From NCBI RefSeq assembly GCF_028682395.1, contig NZ_JANHLC010000002.1, positions 310,001-374,000 of the forward strand: 64,000 nucleotides of DNA, in the 5' to 3' direction. This DNA comes from Pseudomonas putida (lineage in GTDB: Bacteria > Pseudomonadota > Gammaproteobacteria > Pseudomonadales > Pseudomonadaceae). The notes beneath the pieces were generated by a model. The model was not told the origin of the DNA, searched no databases, and saw only the letters and a list, made by a program, of their open reading frames with translations. The position numbers and the translations under genes were made by a program. Shown in pieces: positions 17,701 to 25,232 of the stretch (positions are counted from its first letter, which is position 1; each line of letters opens with the position of its first letter).

Positions 17701-18744
17701 TTATCCATTGGCGTCAATCTTACCGGGAGGGCTGCCAAAGCTGCGGTTCCGCGCGAGCGTAGCCCACCACACCAGCAGCGCCCTGGCCAAGCGCAAATCG
17801 TCCATTTGATCGCGAAGATCAACCACGCGTTCTATTTCTGCATCGAGGATAACCAGAGAGCGCTCGACAAACGCCCCTCTCAGATGCGCCTCCATCACCG
17901 CGATAGACGCCCTATCGACACTCGCCAATTGCTGCTGAAGCTGCGGCCAGACGAAATCCAGACGAGCATTCTGGTCCTCACCAGCCACTCTGCCCCGCAA
18001 GTAGCTCTGCGCAAAGCTGCGCAACCCCTCCAGTACCAGTAACGGTTCAGGCTTGGGCGAAGCCAAGCTTTCGAACATGGCCCCAACCGCGCCCACACCC
18101 GCCTTCAGCGCAAGGGCCAATTTGCTAACCAGTTCAAGATCACCCTTGGTCCTGAGCAACTTGGCAAAGTCAGCACTACTCAACTGCCGGCGCACGATAC
18201 AGTCGTGCAACGCGCGAAACCCAAAAGCATCCAGCGTTATCGTTGAATCAGTCTGCAACGCAGAACTGGACTCAGCGATTTTTTGCAACTCCGCCAACAC
18301 CTCATAGGCTTGCGGCATAGCCTCAAATTCGCGCGCCCCGTGCACATGACATTCCACACCATCACGCAAAACCATAGCCAACCGCACCACTTCGGCAAGC
18401 TGGTTGCCGAGCCGTGCCCTCCATTCGCGCCCATTGATCAACCTGGTGTATCCCTTGTCGAGGACTTCGCTACCCCATCGCCTCAAAGCAACACCATCTA
18501 CCTTCTGATCAAGCAGCTTACAGGCCTTCTCGCACCACGGGCGGATCTGCGCGCGCTCGATCTGCCGCAACGCGCTGACCAGCCGCCCCAATTCTGGCTC
18601 GCCCTTACTGTTACCGAGCAGCCACTCGAAGGCACTCTTATCCTGCCCCTTGAGCTTGGCAAGCCTATCCAGCCCCTCCAACCCGATACGCAAACCCTGC
18701 TCACCCTTCTCGAACTTGGGATCGGCGGGATCTGTAGTAGTCAA
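17701..18744 (-). CDS. Uncharacterised islet protein B, 5' end uncertain
   Basis: About 347 residues, mostly predicted helix, rich in Leu, Ala, Arg and Glu, with no recognised domain. No ATG or GTG exists near the N-terminus; the frame opens after a stop and the only early start is TTG at 18744 with a poor ribosome-binding site, so the gene may be truncated at its 5' end. The C-terminus carries ARALLVWWATLARNRSFG. It lies between two related islet genes on the same strand and downstream of transposase debris, consistent with rearrangement. Confidence 0.55.
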   Translation of the reverse strand: MTTTDPADPKFEKGEQGLRIGLEGLDRLAKLKGQDKSAFEWLLGNSKGEPELGRLVSALRQIERAQIRPWCEKACKLLDQKVDGVALRRWGSEVLDKGYTRLINGREWRARLGNQLAEVVRLAMVLRDGVECHVHGAREFEAMPQAYEVLAELQKIAESSSALQTDSTITLDAFGFRALHDCIVRRQLSSADFAKLLRTKGDLELVSKLALALKAGVGAVGAMFESLASPKPEPLLVLEGLRSFAQSYLRGRVAGEDQNARLDFVWPQLQQQLASVDRASIAVMEAHLRGAFVERSLVILDAEIERVVDLRDQMDDLRLARALLVWWATLARNRSFGSPPGKIDANG

Positions 18745-18972
18745 ACTATCCCCGACACAACGTTAAGTTTATTCTCGGCCTGAACTGACGCCAGCCCACC
18801 GCTGAATTAACAGGGCCGAATCCAGCTGTACGATGACAAGGTAATGGCTGATCTCTCGCCGCACGTCATAAACCAACTGTAGTTCAGGTGCTGCTGGCAA
18901 AAACTGACGGCAGTTCAATACAGCAGCACTGATTGGCACAGTGTTTATAAGGCGAACAGCTTAGTTACCCAC

Positions 18973-19184
18973 ATGCGCCGCCGAGACAACTGCCACTACA
19001 ATGCCCGAGCACCTTTCCCTGCGTCTAAAGCGGGAATGGGCCCAGCGGATAGTCTGCACCCCCACTGGAAGATGCTCGTAGCGATGCGTTCGATTACATG
19101 CTTTACAACGCAAAACGCCGATATGACTTCAACAATCAGCTGTCGCCGGTAGCGTTTAAAAAGCGTTACGCAATGAACGTGTAG
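18973..19184 (+). pseudogene. IS3-family transposase (OrfB) remnant
   Basis: In one frame, codons from 19071 to TAG at 19184 read DARSDAFDYMLYNAKRRYDF followed by NNQLSPVAFKKRYAMNV, the typical C-terminus of IS3-family integrase-core transposases. Just upstream, MRRRDNCHYNA (from 18973) and, in another frame, LRLKREWAQRI correspond to the preceding D-N-A...LK-E region. Frameshifts separate the blocks and the rest of the element and its ends are missing. It marks the islet as horizontally acquired DNA. Confidence 0.7.
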
Positions 19185-19303
19185 GTGACTAGAGAATCCG
19201 CAGCAATTCAGCCTGCATTTGAACAACGATATTGCCTGATCATCAGATCACTCAGTTGGACGAGCACTCTCGCCTAACTGAATGTTCCGGTTCTATACGA
19301 CGA

Positions 19304-20518
19304 CTACACGTATTGGAACCCAAGACTTAAAGCTTCTTGACCTGGGTCTTTAACTTCAAACTTCTCGGCTTCAGACTTTAATAGCAGTTCAGTGGCCTCG
19401 TCCGCCCAGTCATTCAGTTTCTTGGCCATTTCAAACCTGCCCTCCGCACTGGTAGATCCGAACCAGGCCTCAATTGACTGATCGCCGCCTCTCCCAAAGT
19501 CCATACCATAACCGCCACCTTCCAGTAACTGGGCAGCAGCAGAACGCGTAGATGAAGGTGTAGATTGCTCATTCTTGATGCCAAGCAATCCTTCCAGCAG
19601 CCTGCTCAGTCGCTCCAGGCTATTCTCAGGACCGAGCCAGGTCTTCATATTCTCCACGTCCTTAAACGTCGGCATAGGGGCCGGACTTTTCGCCTCGACA
19701 TTTCTACGCTCAATCAGGTCAGACGCCTTGGCTAACCGCTCGAGAGAAGAGGCCAGCACAGCCTGCTCCTCTTTAACGACTTCCCCAATCCACCACTCAA
19801 CTCTCTCCGTAACGCAACATGCAACGGCCGGTGAAACGACCTCCGCAATGTACAGCGCATGGGACGCATTAGACGCGTCAAAACCCGCCACAAAGTCCTC
19901 CTTAAAGTTCTTCTCAATGATCTCCGCAACGCTCGTTGCAACGCTCGTTGCAACTTTCTTTGCATCGATCGCTGCATCACTCTCTACAACAATCTTTGCA
20001 GCGCTTTTCGCAACGTTCTCCAGAACGTTGTGACGAACGTCCAGAATAAGGTCATGCCTACTATCAAGGCCCTTCAAAATATTCCTTAGAATGCCCTTCG
20101 CAGCTCTCGTATACTTCCACTGGGAAATGAAACTTACGTCACGCAGGCCACCAACACGGACAAAGGCATCCTTAGCAATGGACGTTCTTCCCCAACGCAC
20201 GACCTGTTCCAGCTTCTGCTGCAACCCCGCTTTTCCTCCCTTGCTGGCCAGCGCCTCTTTGTACGTTTCAAGTGTCAGCACAGCACTGACTTCCGCCGCC
20301 TTCTGCGCAGGGCTGAGAATAAAGGCCTTGAAATGTGCCAGCCCCCCCTTCGCGGCGCCGATACCCTCACTGCGAAGTAAGCCTGTATCTGCAGTGTTGG
20401 TTCCCACCAGAGTCCCCGACCTGATAGGAGAACCGCCAGAAACCACCGGTTCTTTTTCTCGAAATGATTCTGCTGGCACGTTCAATGGCATGGTCGATAT
20501 GGATATTCCGCCCGGCAT
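19304..20518 (-). CDS. Uncharacterised islet protein C (FILSP-motif family, internal 4-residue repeats)
   Basis: A 404-residue protein. ATG 20518 follows TTGAGGA at good distance; the frame continues 16 codons upstream without a better site. A Ser/Thr/Gly-rich N-terminus (1-58) leads to GGLAHFKAFILSP (58-70), shared with the islet protein encoded at 16499-17455. A central helical region contains degenerate four-residue repeats of the type xxVA (KKVA, TSVA, TSVA). The C-terminal SIEAWFGSTSAEGRFEMAKK, then LNDWADEATELL, matches the C-terminal block of the same relative. No signal peptide or membrane helix. Function unknown. Confidence 0.72.
   Translation of the reverse strand: MPGGISISTMPLNVPAESFREKEPVVSGGSPIRSGTLVGTNTADTGLLRSEGIGAAKGGLAHFKAFILSPAQKAAEVSAVLTLETYKEALASKGGKAGLQQKLEQVVRWGRTSIAKDAFVRVGGLRDVSFISQWKYTRAAKGILRNILKGLDSRHDLILDVRHNVLENVAKSAAKIVVESDAAIDAKKVATSVATSVAEIIEKNFKEDFVAGFDASNASHALYIAEVVSPAVACCVTERVEWWIGEVVKEEQAVLASSLERLAKASDLIERRNVEAKSPAPMPTFKDVENMKTWLGPENSLERLSRLLEGLLGIKNEQSTPSSTRSAAAQLLEGGGYGMDFGRGGDQSIEAWFGSTSAEGRFEMAKKLNDWADEATELLLKSEAEKFEVKDPGQEALSLGFQYV
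19926..20021. repeat. 12-bp coding tandem repeat (8 degenerate units)
   Basis: Eight consecutive 12-bp units of the form GCAACGCTCTTT. The first two (19926-19937 and 19938-19949) are identical GCAACGCTCGTT; the others differ at 2-6 positions. On the minus strand each unit encodes four residues ending mostly in Ala, inside islet protein C. Confidence 0.8.
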
Positions 20519-20854
20519 GGCTGTGTCCTCAATGACTGATTGGAAGTGCCGCCACGTTAAATTCACTGGCTACCCGGTCACTATCAAAACTGGTCTTGGT
20601 TTTTACACCGGGAGCGTTCTCAACCCGACGCCAATTCCCTCTCGACAGCCGGCCTACACAGGTCGCGGATCACGCCTCGACCGCTCCTTGCCTTGAACAG
20701 GCATTGCCGTTCGCCAAACCAGCAGATGGTTTGCAAAACAGTTGCGCAAGATACGGATAGCGACTTGCCGATAGCGGCTTTTTTGCCGTGAAGCCCTTGC
20801 CTAGAGTGGCTAGGACTTCAACGGCGAACCCCTCGCCCCGTTCAGGAATCGTGC
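20519..20854. other. Intergenic junction between islet and catabolic operon
   Basis: The left half has no recognised feature and may carry the promoter of the minus-strand islet gene. The right half contains an AraC/XylS-type operator and a candidate -10 box for the dioxygenase operon, annotated separately. No protein-like frame is present. Confidence 0.6.
20745..20807 (+). promoter_or_regulatory. Probable AraC/XylS-type tandem operator and promoter
   Basis: Two half-sites close to the XylS/BenR consensus TGCA-N6-GGNTA are spaced exactly 21 bp apart: CGCA-N6-GGATA (20745-20759) and TGCC-N6-GGCTT (20766-20780). A candidate -10 box TAGAGT lies at 20802-20807, 21 bases after the proximal site, the geometry of the Pm/Pben promoters. 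The operon start codon is at 20855. The two AraC/XylS regulators at 26511-28541 are obvious candidates. Confidence 0.55.
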
Positions 20855-21799
20855 ATGTCCAGCCTGTCCTTGCGTATCGAACGGATCGACCCGCTCACCC
20901 CCCATATCCGGCGCCTGATCCTGGTAGCCACAGGCCCGGCACCGTTGCCAGCCTTTACCCCGGGCGCCCATCTCGAACTGCAGATCCCCGGCACCAAGCC
21001 CTTGTGGCGGGCCTACTCGCTGGTCAATCTGCCTGGGCAGGACCATTACGAAATCGCCGTGCAACTCGAAGACCCGAGCAGCGGCGGCTCGCGCTGGCTG
21101 CATGGCGTTGAGCGCGGCCAGGAGTTGACCGCGCGCGCGCCGAACAATCACTTTGCCCTGGTGGATGACGGCGAGGATTTCCTGCTGATCGCCGGTGGTA
21201 TTGGCATCACCCCGATGCTGGGCATGGCTCGCGCACTGGCGGCACGCCAGCAACCGTTCAGCCTGCATTACGCCGGTCGCGATGCGGCCCGCATGGCCTA
21301 TCTGGATGAAGTTCGCTGCCTGGACAACGCCCAATGCTGGATCAGCAGCGGCGACCCGCACCGGCGCCTGCCGTTGGACAGCGTTCTGGCCACGCCCGCC
21401 CCGGGTCGGCAGTTGTATGTCTGCGGCCCGAAGGCCTTGATCGCCGCCGTGCTGCAAACCGCGCGCGAGTGCGGCTGGGACGATGGCCAGGTCCACAGTG
21501 AACTGTTTGTCGGCAGCCTCGATGGCGCCGCCGATGACGGCTTCGAAGTGGAACTGCGCAACAGCGGCGTGACCTTGCACGTGCCGGCCGGAAAAAGCGT
21601 GCTCGACGCCATGCTCGAAGCCGATCTGGACCCGATGTTCGATTGCCGTCGCGGCGATTGCGGCGTCTGCGTGGCCCAGGTCCTCGAAGGTACGGCCGAG
21701 CACCGGGATATCTGCCTGTCCGAGCGCGAACGGGCCTCGGGCAGTTTCTGTACATGCGTGTCGCGGGCCAGTGGCTCGCGGCTGGTACTCGATCTGTAA
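20855..21799 (+). CDS. Dioxygenase reductase (PDR/VanB family: flavin, NAD and 2Fe-2S domains)
   Basis: A 314-residue electron-transfer reductase. The flavin-binding domain has RAYSLVNLP (52-60), the NAD domain GGIGITPMLGMA (114-125) and YVCGP (188-192), and the C-terminal plant-type ferredoxin domain has the cluster ligands Cys264, Cys269, Cys272 and Cys301. It should pass electrons from NAD(P)H to the Rieske oxygenase encoded next (48-bp gap). First gene of the operon. Confidence 0.92.
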   Translation: MSSLSLRIERIDPLTPHIRRLILVATGPAPLPAFTPGAHLELQIPGTKPLWRAYSLVNLPGQDHYEIAVQLEDPSSGGSRWLHGVERGQELTARAPNNHFALVDDGEDFLLIAGGIGITPMLGMARALAARQQPFSLHYAGRDAARMAYLDEVRCLDNAQCWISSGDPHRRLPLDSVLATPAPGRQLYVCGPKALIAAVLQTARECGWDDGQVHSELFVGSLDGAADDGFEVELRNSGVTLHVPAGKSVLDAMLEADLDPMFDCRRGDCGVCVAQVLEGTAEHRDICLSERERASGSFCTCVSRASGSRLVLDL

Positions 21800-21846
21800 A
21801 GGCGCCGCCTGCGGCGCGTCACTGATGGTTGTTTAAAGGAGCACTT

Positions 21847-23226
21847 ATGATTCCCTCGATTGAGCAAATCGCCGGCCTGGTGCGCGATGACAGCGTGCAT
21901 AAAAGCGTCTACACCGATCCGCAGTTGTTCGACCTGGAAATGCAGCGCATCTATGGCCAGGCCTGGATCTATGTCGGCCATGAAAGCCAGGTGAAAAACC
22001 CCGGTGACTACCACACCACCCGGATCGGCGATCAGGACGTGATCCTCGTGCGCGGCGCCGACAAGCGCGTCAACGTGCTGTACAACCGCTGCCCACACAA
22101 AGGCGCCAAGCTGGTCGCCGAGGGCGATGGGCATGTCGGCAAGTTCTTCCGCTGCCCGTACCACGCCTGGACCTTCAAGCTCGACGGCCAGCACCTATCG
22201 GCGCCCCTGAAGAATGGTTTCGAAGGCACCTGTTTCAACCCGGCGCACCCGGATTTCTCCATGGTGTCCCTGGCCCGGGTCGACAGCTACCGCGGCTTTG
22301 TCTTTGCCAGCCAGAGCGCCGAAGGCCCGGACCTGCAAAGTTTCCTGGGCGGCGTAATCAGCTCCATCGACAACCTCTGCGACCGCTCGCCGGTGGGCGA
22401 AGTGGAAGTCGCCGGCGGCGTGTTCCGGGTGATGCAGCGCTCCAATTGGAAGGTCTTCTACGAAAACCTGCACGACACCATGCACGCCCGCGTGACCCAC
22501 GAATCCTCGGTGGATGCGGCACGTAGCGAAGCCGAACAACTGGGCGAAATGCCCTTTGAACTGCTGATCATGGACGGCAACGGCGAGCCTTATGACTTCT
22601 GGGAAAAACTCGAACTGCGCGCCTATCACAATGGCCACGGCTATATGGAAGCGATCTTCGACCCGGCCGCGGCCGAGCGCGATGAAGTGTCCAAGGCCCA
22701 CTTCGAGTGCCTGACCGGCGCCTATGGCGAAGAACGCGCCCGCGGCATCCTGGGCATGAACCGACATAACACGGTGATCTATGGCAGTGGCTCGCCGCAC
22801 ACGGTGTTCATGCAGTTCCGGGTCATCCGCCCGATGGCCGTGGACCGCACCCTGGTGGAAATCCAGACCTTCCGCTGCAAGGGCGCGCCCCAGGCCGTGT
22901 TCGATCGCGCGCTGACCTATGCCAACGTGATCAACTCGCCGTCGTCCAACGTGATGCCCGACGACGTCGAGGTCTATGCCCGTTGCCAGGAAGGTAACCA
23001 GACCCGTGGCGGTGAGTGGGTCAGCCTGCACCGCTACGTCGGCACCGACCAGTTGCTCGCCGATGGCGCGGTCTCGACCAATGGCACCAGCGAGTTGCCG
23101 ATGCGCAATCAGTTCGCCGCCTGGAAACACTACATGACCCATCCACCAGTGACCCCGGCCCCGGCCCCGGCTCCGCGCCCCGCCGCTTCCAGCCTGATTG
23201 CCAAGGAGAGCAGCCATGTTGCTTGA
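21847..23226 (+). CDS. Rieske aromatic-ring-hydroxylating dioxygenase, alpha subunit
   Basis: A 459-residue catalytic subunit; ATG 21847 follows AAGGAG. The Rieske cluster is bound by Cys82, His84, Cys103 and His106; the mononuclear iron by His213 and His218, with bridging Asp210 (LHDTMHARVTH). An unusual Pro/Ala-rich tail (PVTPAPAPAPRPAA) ends the protein. It differs from the AntA and IacC subunits in this window; the substrate is unknown. The association with an SDR suggests a cis-diol or hydroxy product is dehydrogenated next. Overlaps the beta-subunit gene by 11 bp. Confidence 0.93.
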   Translation: MIPSIEQIAGLVRDDSVHKSVYTDPQLFDLEMQRIYGQAWIYVGHESQVKNPGDYHTTRIGDQDVILVRGADKRVNVLYNRCPHKGAKLVAEGDGHVGKFFRCPYHAWTFKLDGQHLSAPLKNGFEGTCFNPAHPDFSMVSLARVDSYRGFVFASQSAEGPDLQSFLGGVISSIDNLCDRSPVGEVEVAGGVFRVMQRSNWKVFYENLHDTMHARVTHESSVDAARSEAEQLGEMPFELLIMDGNGEPYDFWEKLELRAYHNGHGYMEAIFDPAAAERDEVSKAHFECLTGAYGEERARGILGMNRHNTVIYGSGSPHTVFMQFRVIRPMAVDRTLVEIQTFRCKGAPQAVFDRALTYANVINSPSSNVMPDDVEVYARCQEGNQTRGGEWVSLHRYVGTDQLLADGAVSTNGTSELPMRNQFAAWKHYMTHPPVTPAPAPAPRPAASSLIAKESSHVA

Positions 23227-23749
23227 TCGCGCCTTCAATGTGTCGACCCGGGACCTGACCCCGGCCCAGGTGCCCGGCGAAACCCTGCGCCAGATCGAAC
23301 AGTTTCTCTACGCCGAGGCGCGCCTGCTGGACGAGCGTCGCTTCTGGGAATGGGACCGGCTGTTCACCGACACCGGCATGTACTGGGCACCGCAACAGCA
23401 CGAGCAGGCCGATCCGTTCGACCATATCTCGCTGTTCTGGGAAAACCGCATGCTGCGCGAAGTGCGCATCCGCCGCGTGGAGAATGTACGCAACTGGTCC
23501 CAGCAACCACCGACACGCACCGCGCACCTGATCGGCAACGTGATGGTCGAGGGCCTGGACAGCGACGGCCTGCTGGTGGTCAGCGCGACCTTCCAGGTCA
23601 GTGAATGGCGCCTTGAACAACGCCAACTGGGCGGACGCTACACCTACAAACTGGCGACTCAGGACAACGGCAGTTGGAAGATCCAGCTCAAGCGGGTCGA
23701 CCTGATCAACTGCAACGATGTGTTCGCCAACCTGGAGGTCTTTGTCTGA
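23216..23749 (+). CDS. Ring-hydroxylating dioxygenase, beta subunit
   Basis: A 177-residue NTF2-like beta subunit with the family features IEQFLYAEARLLDERRFWEW near the N-terminus and WKIQLKRVDLINCNDVF at the C-terminus. It forms the structural half of an alpha3beta3 oxygenase with the upstream subunit. Start ATG 23216 lies inside the alpha gene and its TGA overlaps the next start (TGATG). Confidence 0.92.
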   Translation: MLLDRAFNVSTRDLTPAQVPGETLRQIEQFLYAEARLLDERRFWEWDRLFTDTGMYWAPQQHEQADPFDHISLFWENRMLREVRIRRVENVRNWSQQPPTRTAHLIGNVMVEGLDSDGLLVVSATFQVSEWRLEQRQLGGRYTYKLATQDNGSWKIQLKRVDLINCNDVFANLEVFV

Positions 23750-24342
23750 TGGGCCGCCCGACCGTCCTCGCCCTGCACTATCAGAACGACGTGCTGCACC
23801 CGGACGGGCGGATCCGGGTCGGCCTCAGCGCCGACGACCCGGCCCGGGCCACGGTCATGGACGCGGCCGGGCGGCTCCTGGCCGGCGCCCGCGCCCGGGA
23901 CTGGCCGATTATCCACGTACGCGTGGCCTATCGCCCGGACTACGCCGACCTGGTGCAGAACGCGCCGATCCTGCGGGCCGTGGCGGCCAGCGGCGCGGTG
24001 CGCGAAGGCACCTGGGGCGCACAGTTCCATGACGCCTTGTGCCCGCTGGACAATGCCCGCGAGTTTGTCGTCACCCACAACCGCATCAACGCCTTTTACG
24101 GCACGCCGCTGGACACCCTGCTGCGCCAGCTCGACGCCCGGCAGTTGCTGGTCGCCGGCGTCGCCACCCACTCGGTGGTGGAAAGCACGGTGCGCCATGC
24201 GGTCGATTGCGGGTTCGAGGTCACAGTGCTCGCCGATGCCTGCACCGCCGCCAACCCCAGCACGCACCTGGCGGCGCTCGCCAGCATGCAATTGATCGCG
24301 ACCATCAGCACGGTCGAACACGCTCTGGAGGCCCAGTCATGA
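23749..24342 (+). CDS. Isochorismatase-fold protein with substituted catalytic triad
   Basis: A 197-residue protein with the cysteine-hydrolase fold: EGTWG (86-90), NRINAFYGTPLDTLLR (111-126) and GVATHSVVESTVRHA (137-151) are clear. However the three catalytic positions of the family are changed: the first Asp (as in DMQ) is His10, the Lys before NR is His110, and the nucleophilic Cys is Val143; His141 is a further nearby histidine. It may use different chemistry, possibly a metal site, or be a binding protein. Translationally coupled to the beta subunit and the following SDR, so it belongs to the pathway. Confidence 0.85.
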   Translation: MGRPTVLALHYQNDVLHPDGRIRVGLSADDPARATVMDAAGRLLAGARARDWPIIHVRVAYRPDYADLVQNAPILRAVAASGAVREGTWGAQFHDALCPLDNAREFVVTHNRINAFYGTPLDTLLRQLDARQLLVAGVATHSVVESTVRHAVDCGFEVTVLADACTAANPSTHLAALASMQLIATISTVEHALEAQS

Positions 24343-25163
24343 TGCCGATTCCCACCGCGCAACTCGATGGCCTGGTGGCCATTGTCACCGGCAGCACCCA
24401 GGGTCTGGGCAGCGATATCGCCCGCGAACTCCTGCAGGCCGGCGCCCGGGTCATGCTGGTCGGCCGCAACCGTGACGCCGGCCTGGCGCTTGCCGCCGAG
24501 CTGGGCGAGCACTGTCGGTTCAGCGCCTGCAATGTCGAGCTGGACGAAGATATCGACGACTGCATCGAGGCGACCCTGGCCGCCTTCGGCCGTCTCGACA
24601 TCCTGGTCAACAATGCCTGCGTCTATGACGACCAGGGCCTGCAATCGGACCGGGCCCAGTGGCTGCACACGCTGAATATCAACCTGGTCTCGGCGGCAAT
24701 CTTCGTGCAAAAAGCCACGCCCCACATGCGCAACGGCGGCACCGTGATCAACCTAGGCAGCACCGGCGGCAAGTTCGGCACCGCCGGCCGGGCGCTGTAC
24801 CCGGCATCCAAGGCCGGGATGCTGCAACTGACACGCAACCTGGCGGTCAGCCTGGCCCCGGCGGCGATCCGCGTGGTCAGCGTCTCGCCAGCCTGGACCT
24901 GGTCGCCCTCGGTGGCCGGGCTCAGTGGCGACGATCGTCGTGTAGCCGACCGGGTCGGCGCCACCTTCCACCCGCTGGGGCGGGTCGGTGGCGGCGAGGA
25001 AATCGGCCGGGTCGTGGCCTTTTTGTGCAGCGCGGGCGCCTCCTGGATCACCGGCGTGGACATCCCGGTGGACGGCGGTTTTTCCATTCTCGGCCCGGAC
25101 CAGGGGCTCTCGCCGCGCGTCTGGTTCGAGCGATTGCGTGACCCGGTTCCGGCGGACCGATAA
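24339..25163 (+). CDS. Short-chain dehydrogenase/reductase
   Basis: A 274-residue classical SDR: TGSTQGLG cofactor loop (17-24), VNNAC, the catalytic Ser in NLGSTGGKFG and YPASK (Tyr and Lys four apart), and a C-terminal ITGVDIPVDGGF. It uses NAD(P) to oxidise or reduce a hydroxyl/carbonyl group. The start overlaps the previous stop (ATGATG). In this operon it probably dehydrogenates the product of the Rieske dioxygenase. It is only distantly like the IacE SDR of this window. Confidence 0.92.
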   Translation: MMPIPTAQLDGLVAIVTGSTQGLGSDIARELLQAGARVMLVGRNRDAGLALAAELGEHCRFSACNVELDEDIDDCIEATLAAFGRLDILVNNACVYDDQGLQSDRAQWLHTLNINLVSAAIFVQKATPHMRNGGTVINLGSTGGKFGTAGRALYPASKAGMLQLTRNLAVSLAPAAIRVVSVSPAWTWSPSVAGLSGDDRRVADRVGATFHPLGRVGGGEEIGRVVAFLCSAGASWITGVDIPVDGGFSILGPDQGLSPRVWFERLRDPVPADR

Positions 25164-25232
25164 GATCCACCGACCAAGCGCCTTGAACACAACAAACACG
25201 ACCTCCTGATGAGTCGATAACGAGGAAATGAC

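Noticed and set aside
18745..18972. More of an insertion sequence left of the transposase remnant
   Set aside because: No further transposase blocks or terminal inverted repeats could be recognised.
19732..19980. Arginine-rich repetitive 82-codon minus-strand frame
   Set aside because: It is the 12-bp repeat of the real gene read in another frame.
20519..20700. Hrp box (type III secretion promoter) upstream of the islet genes
   Set aside because: No GGAACC followed at 15-16 bases by CCACNNA was found here or upstream of 17455, so the effector idea has no promoter support.
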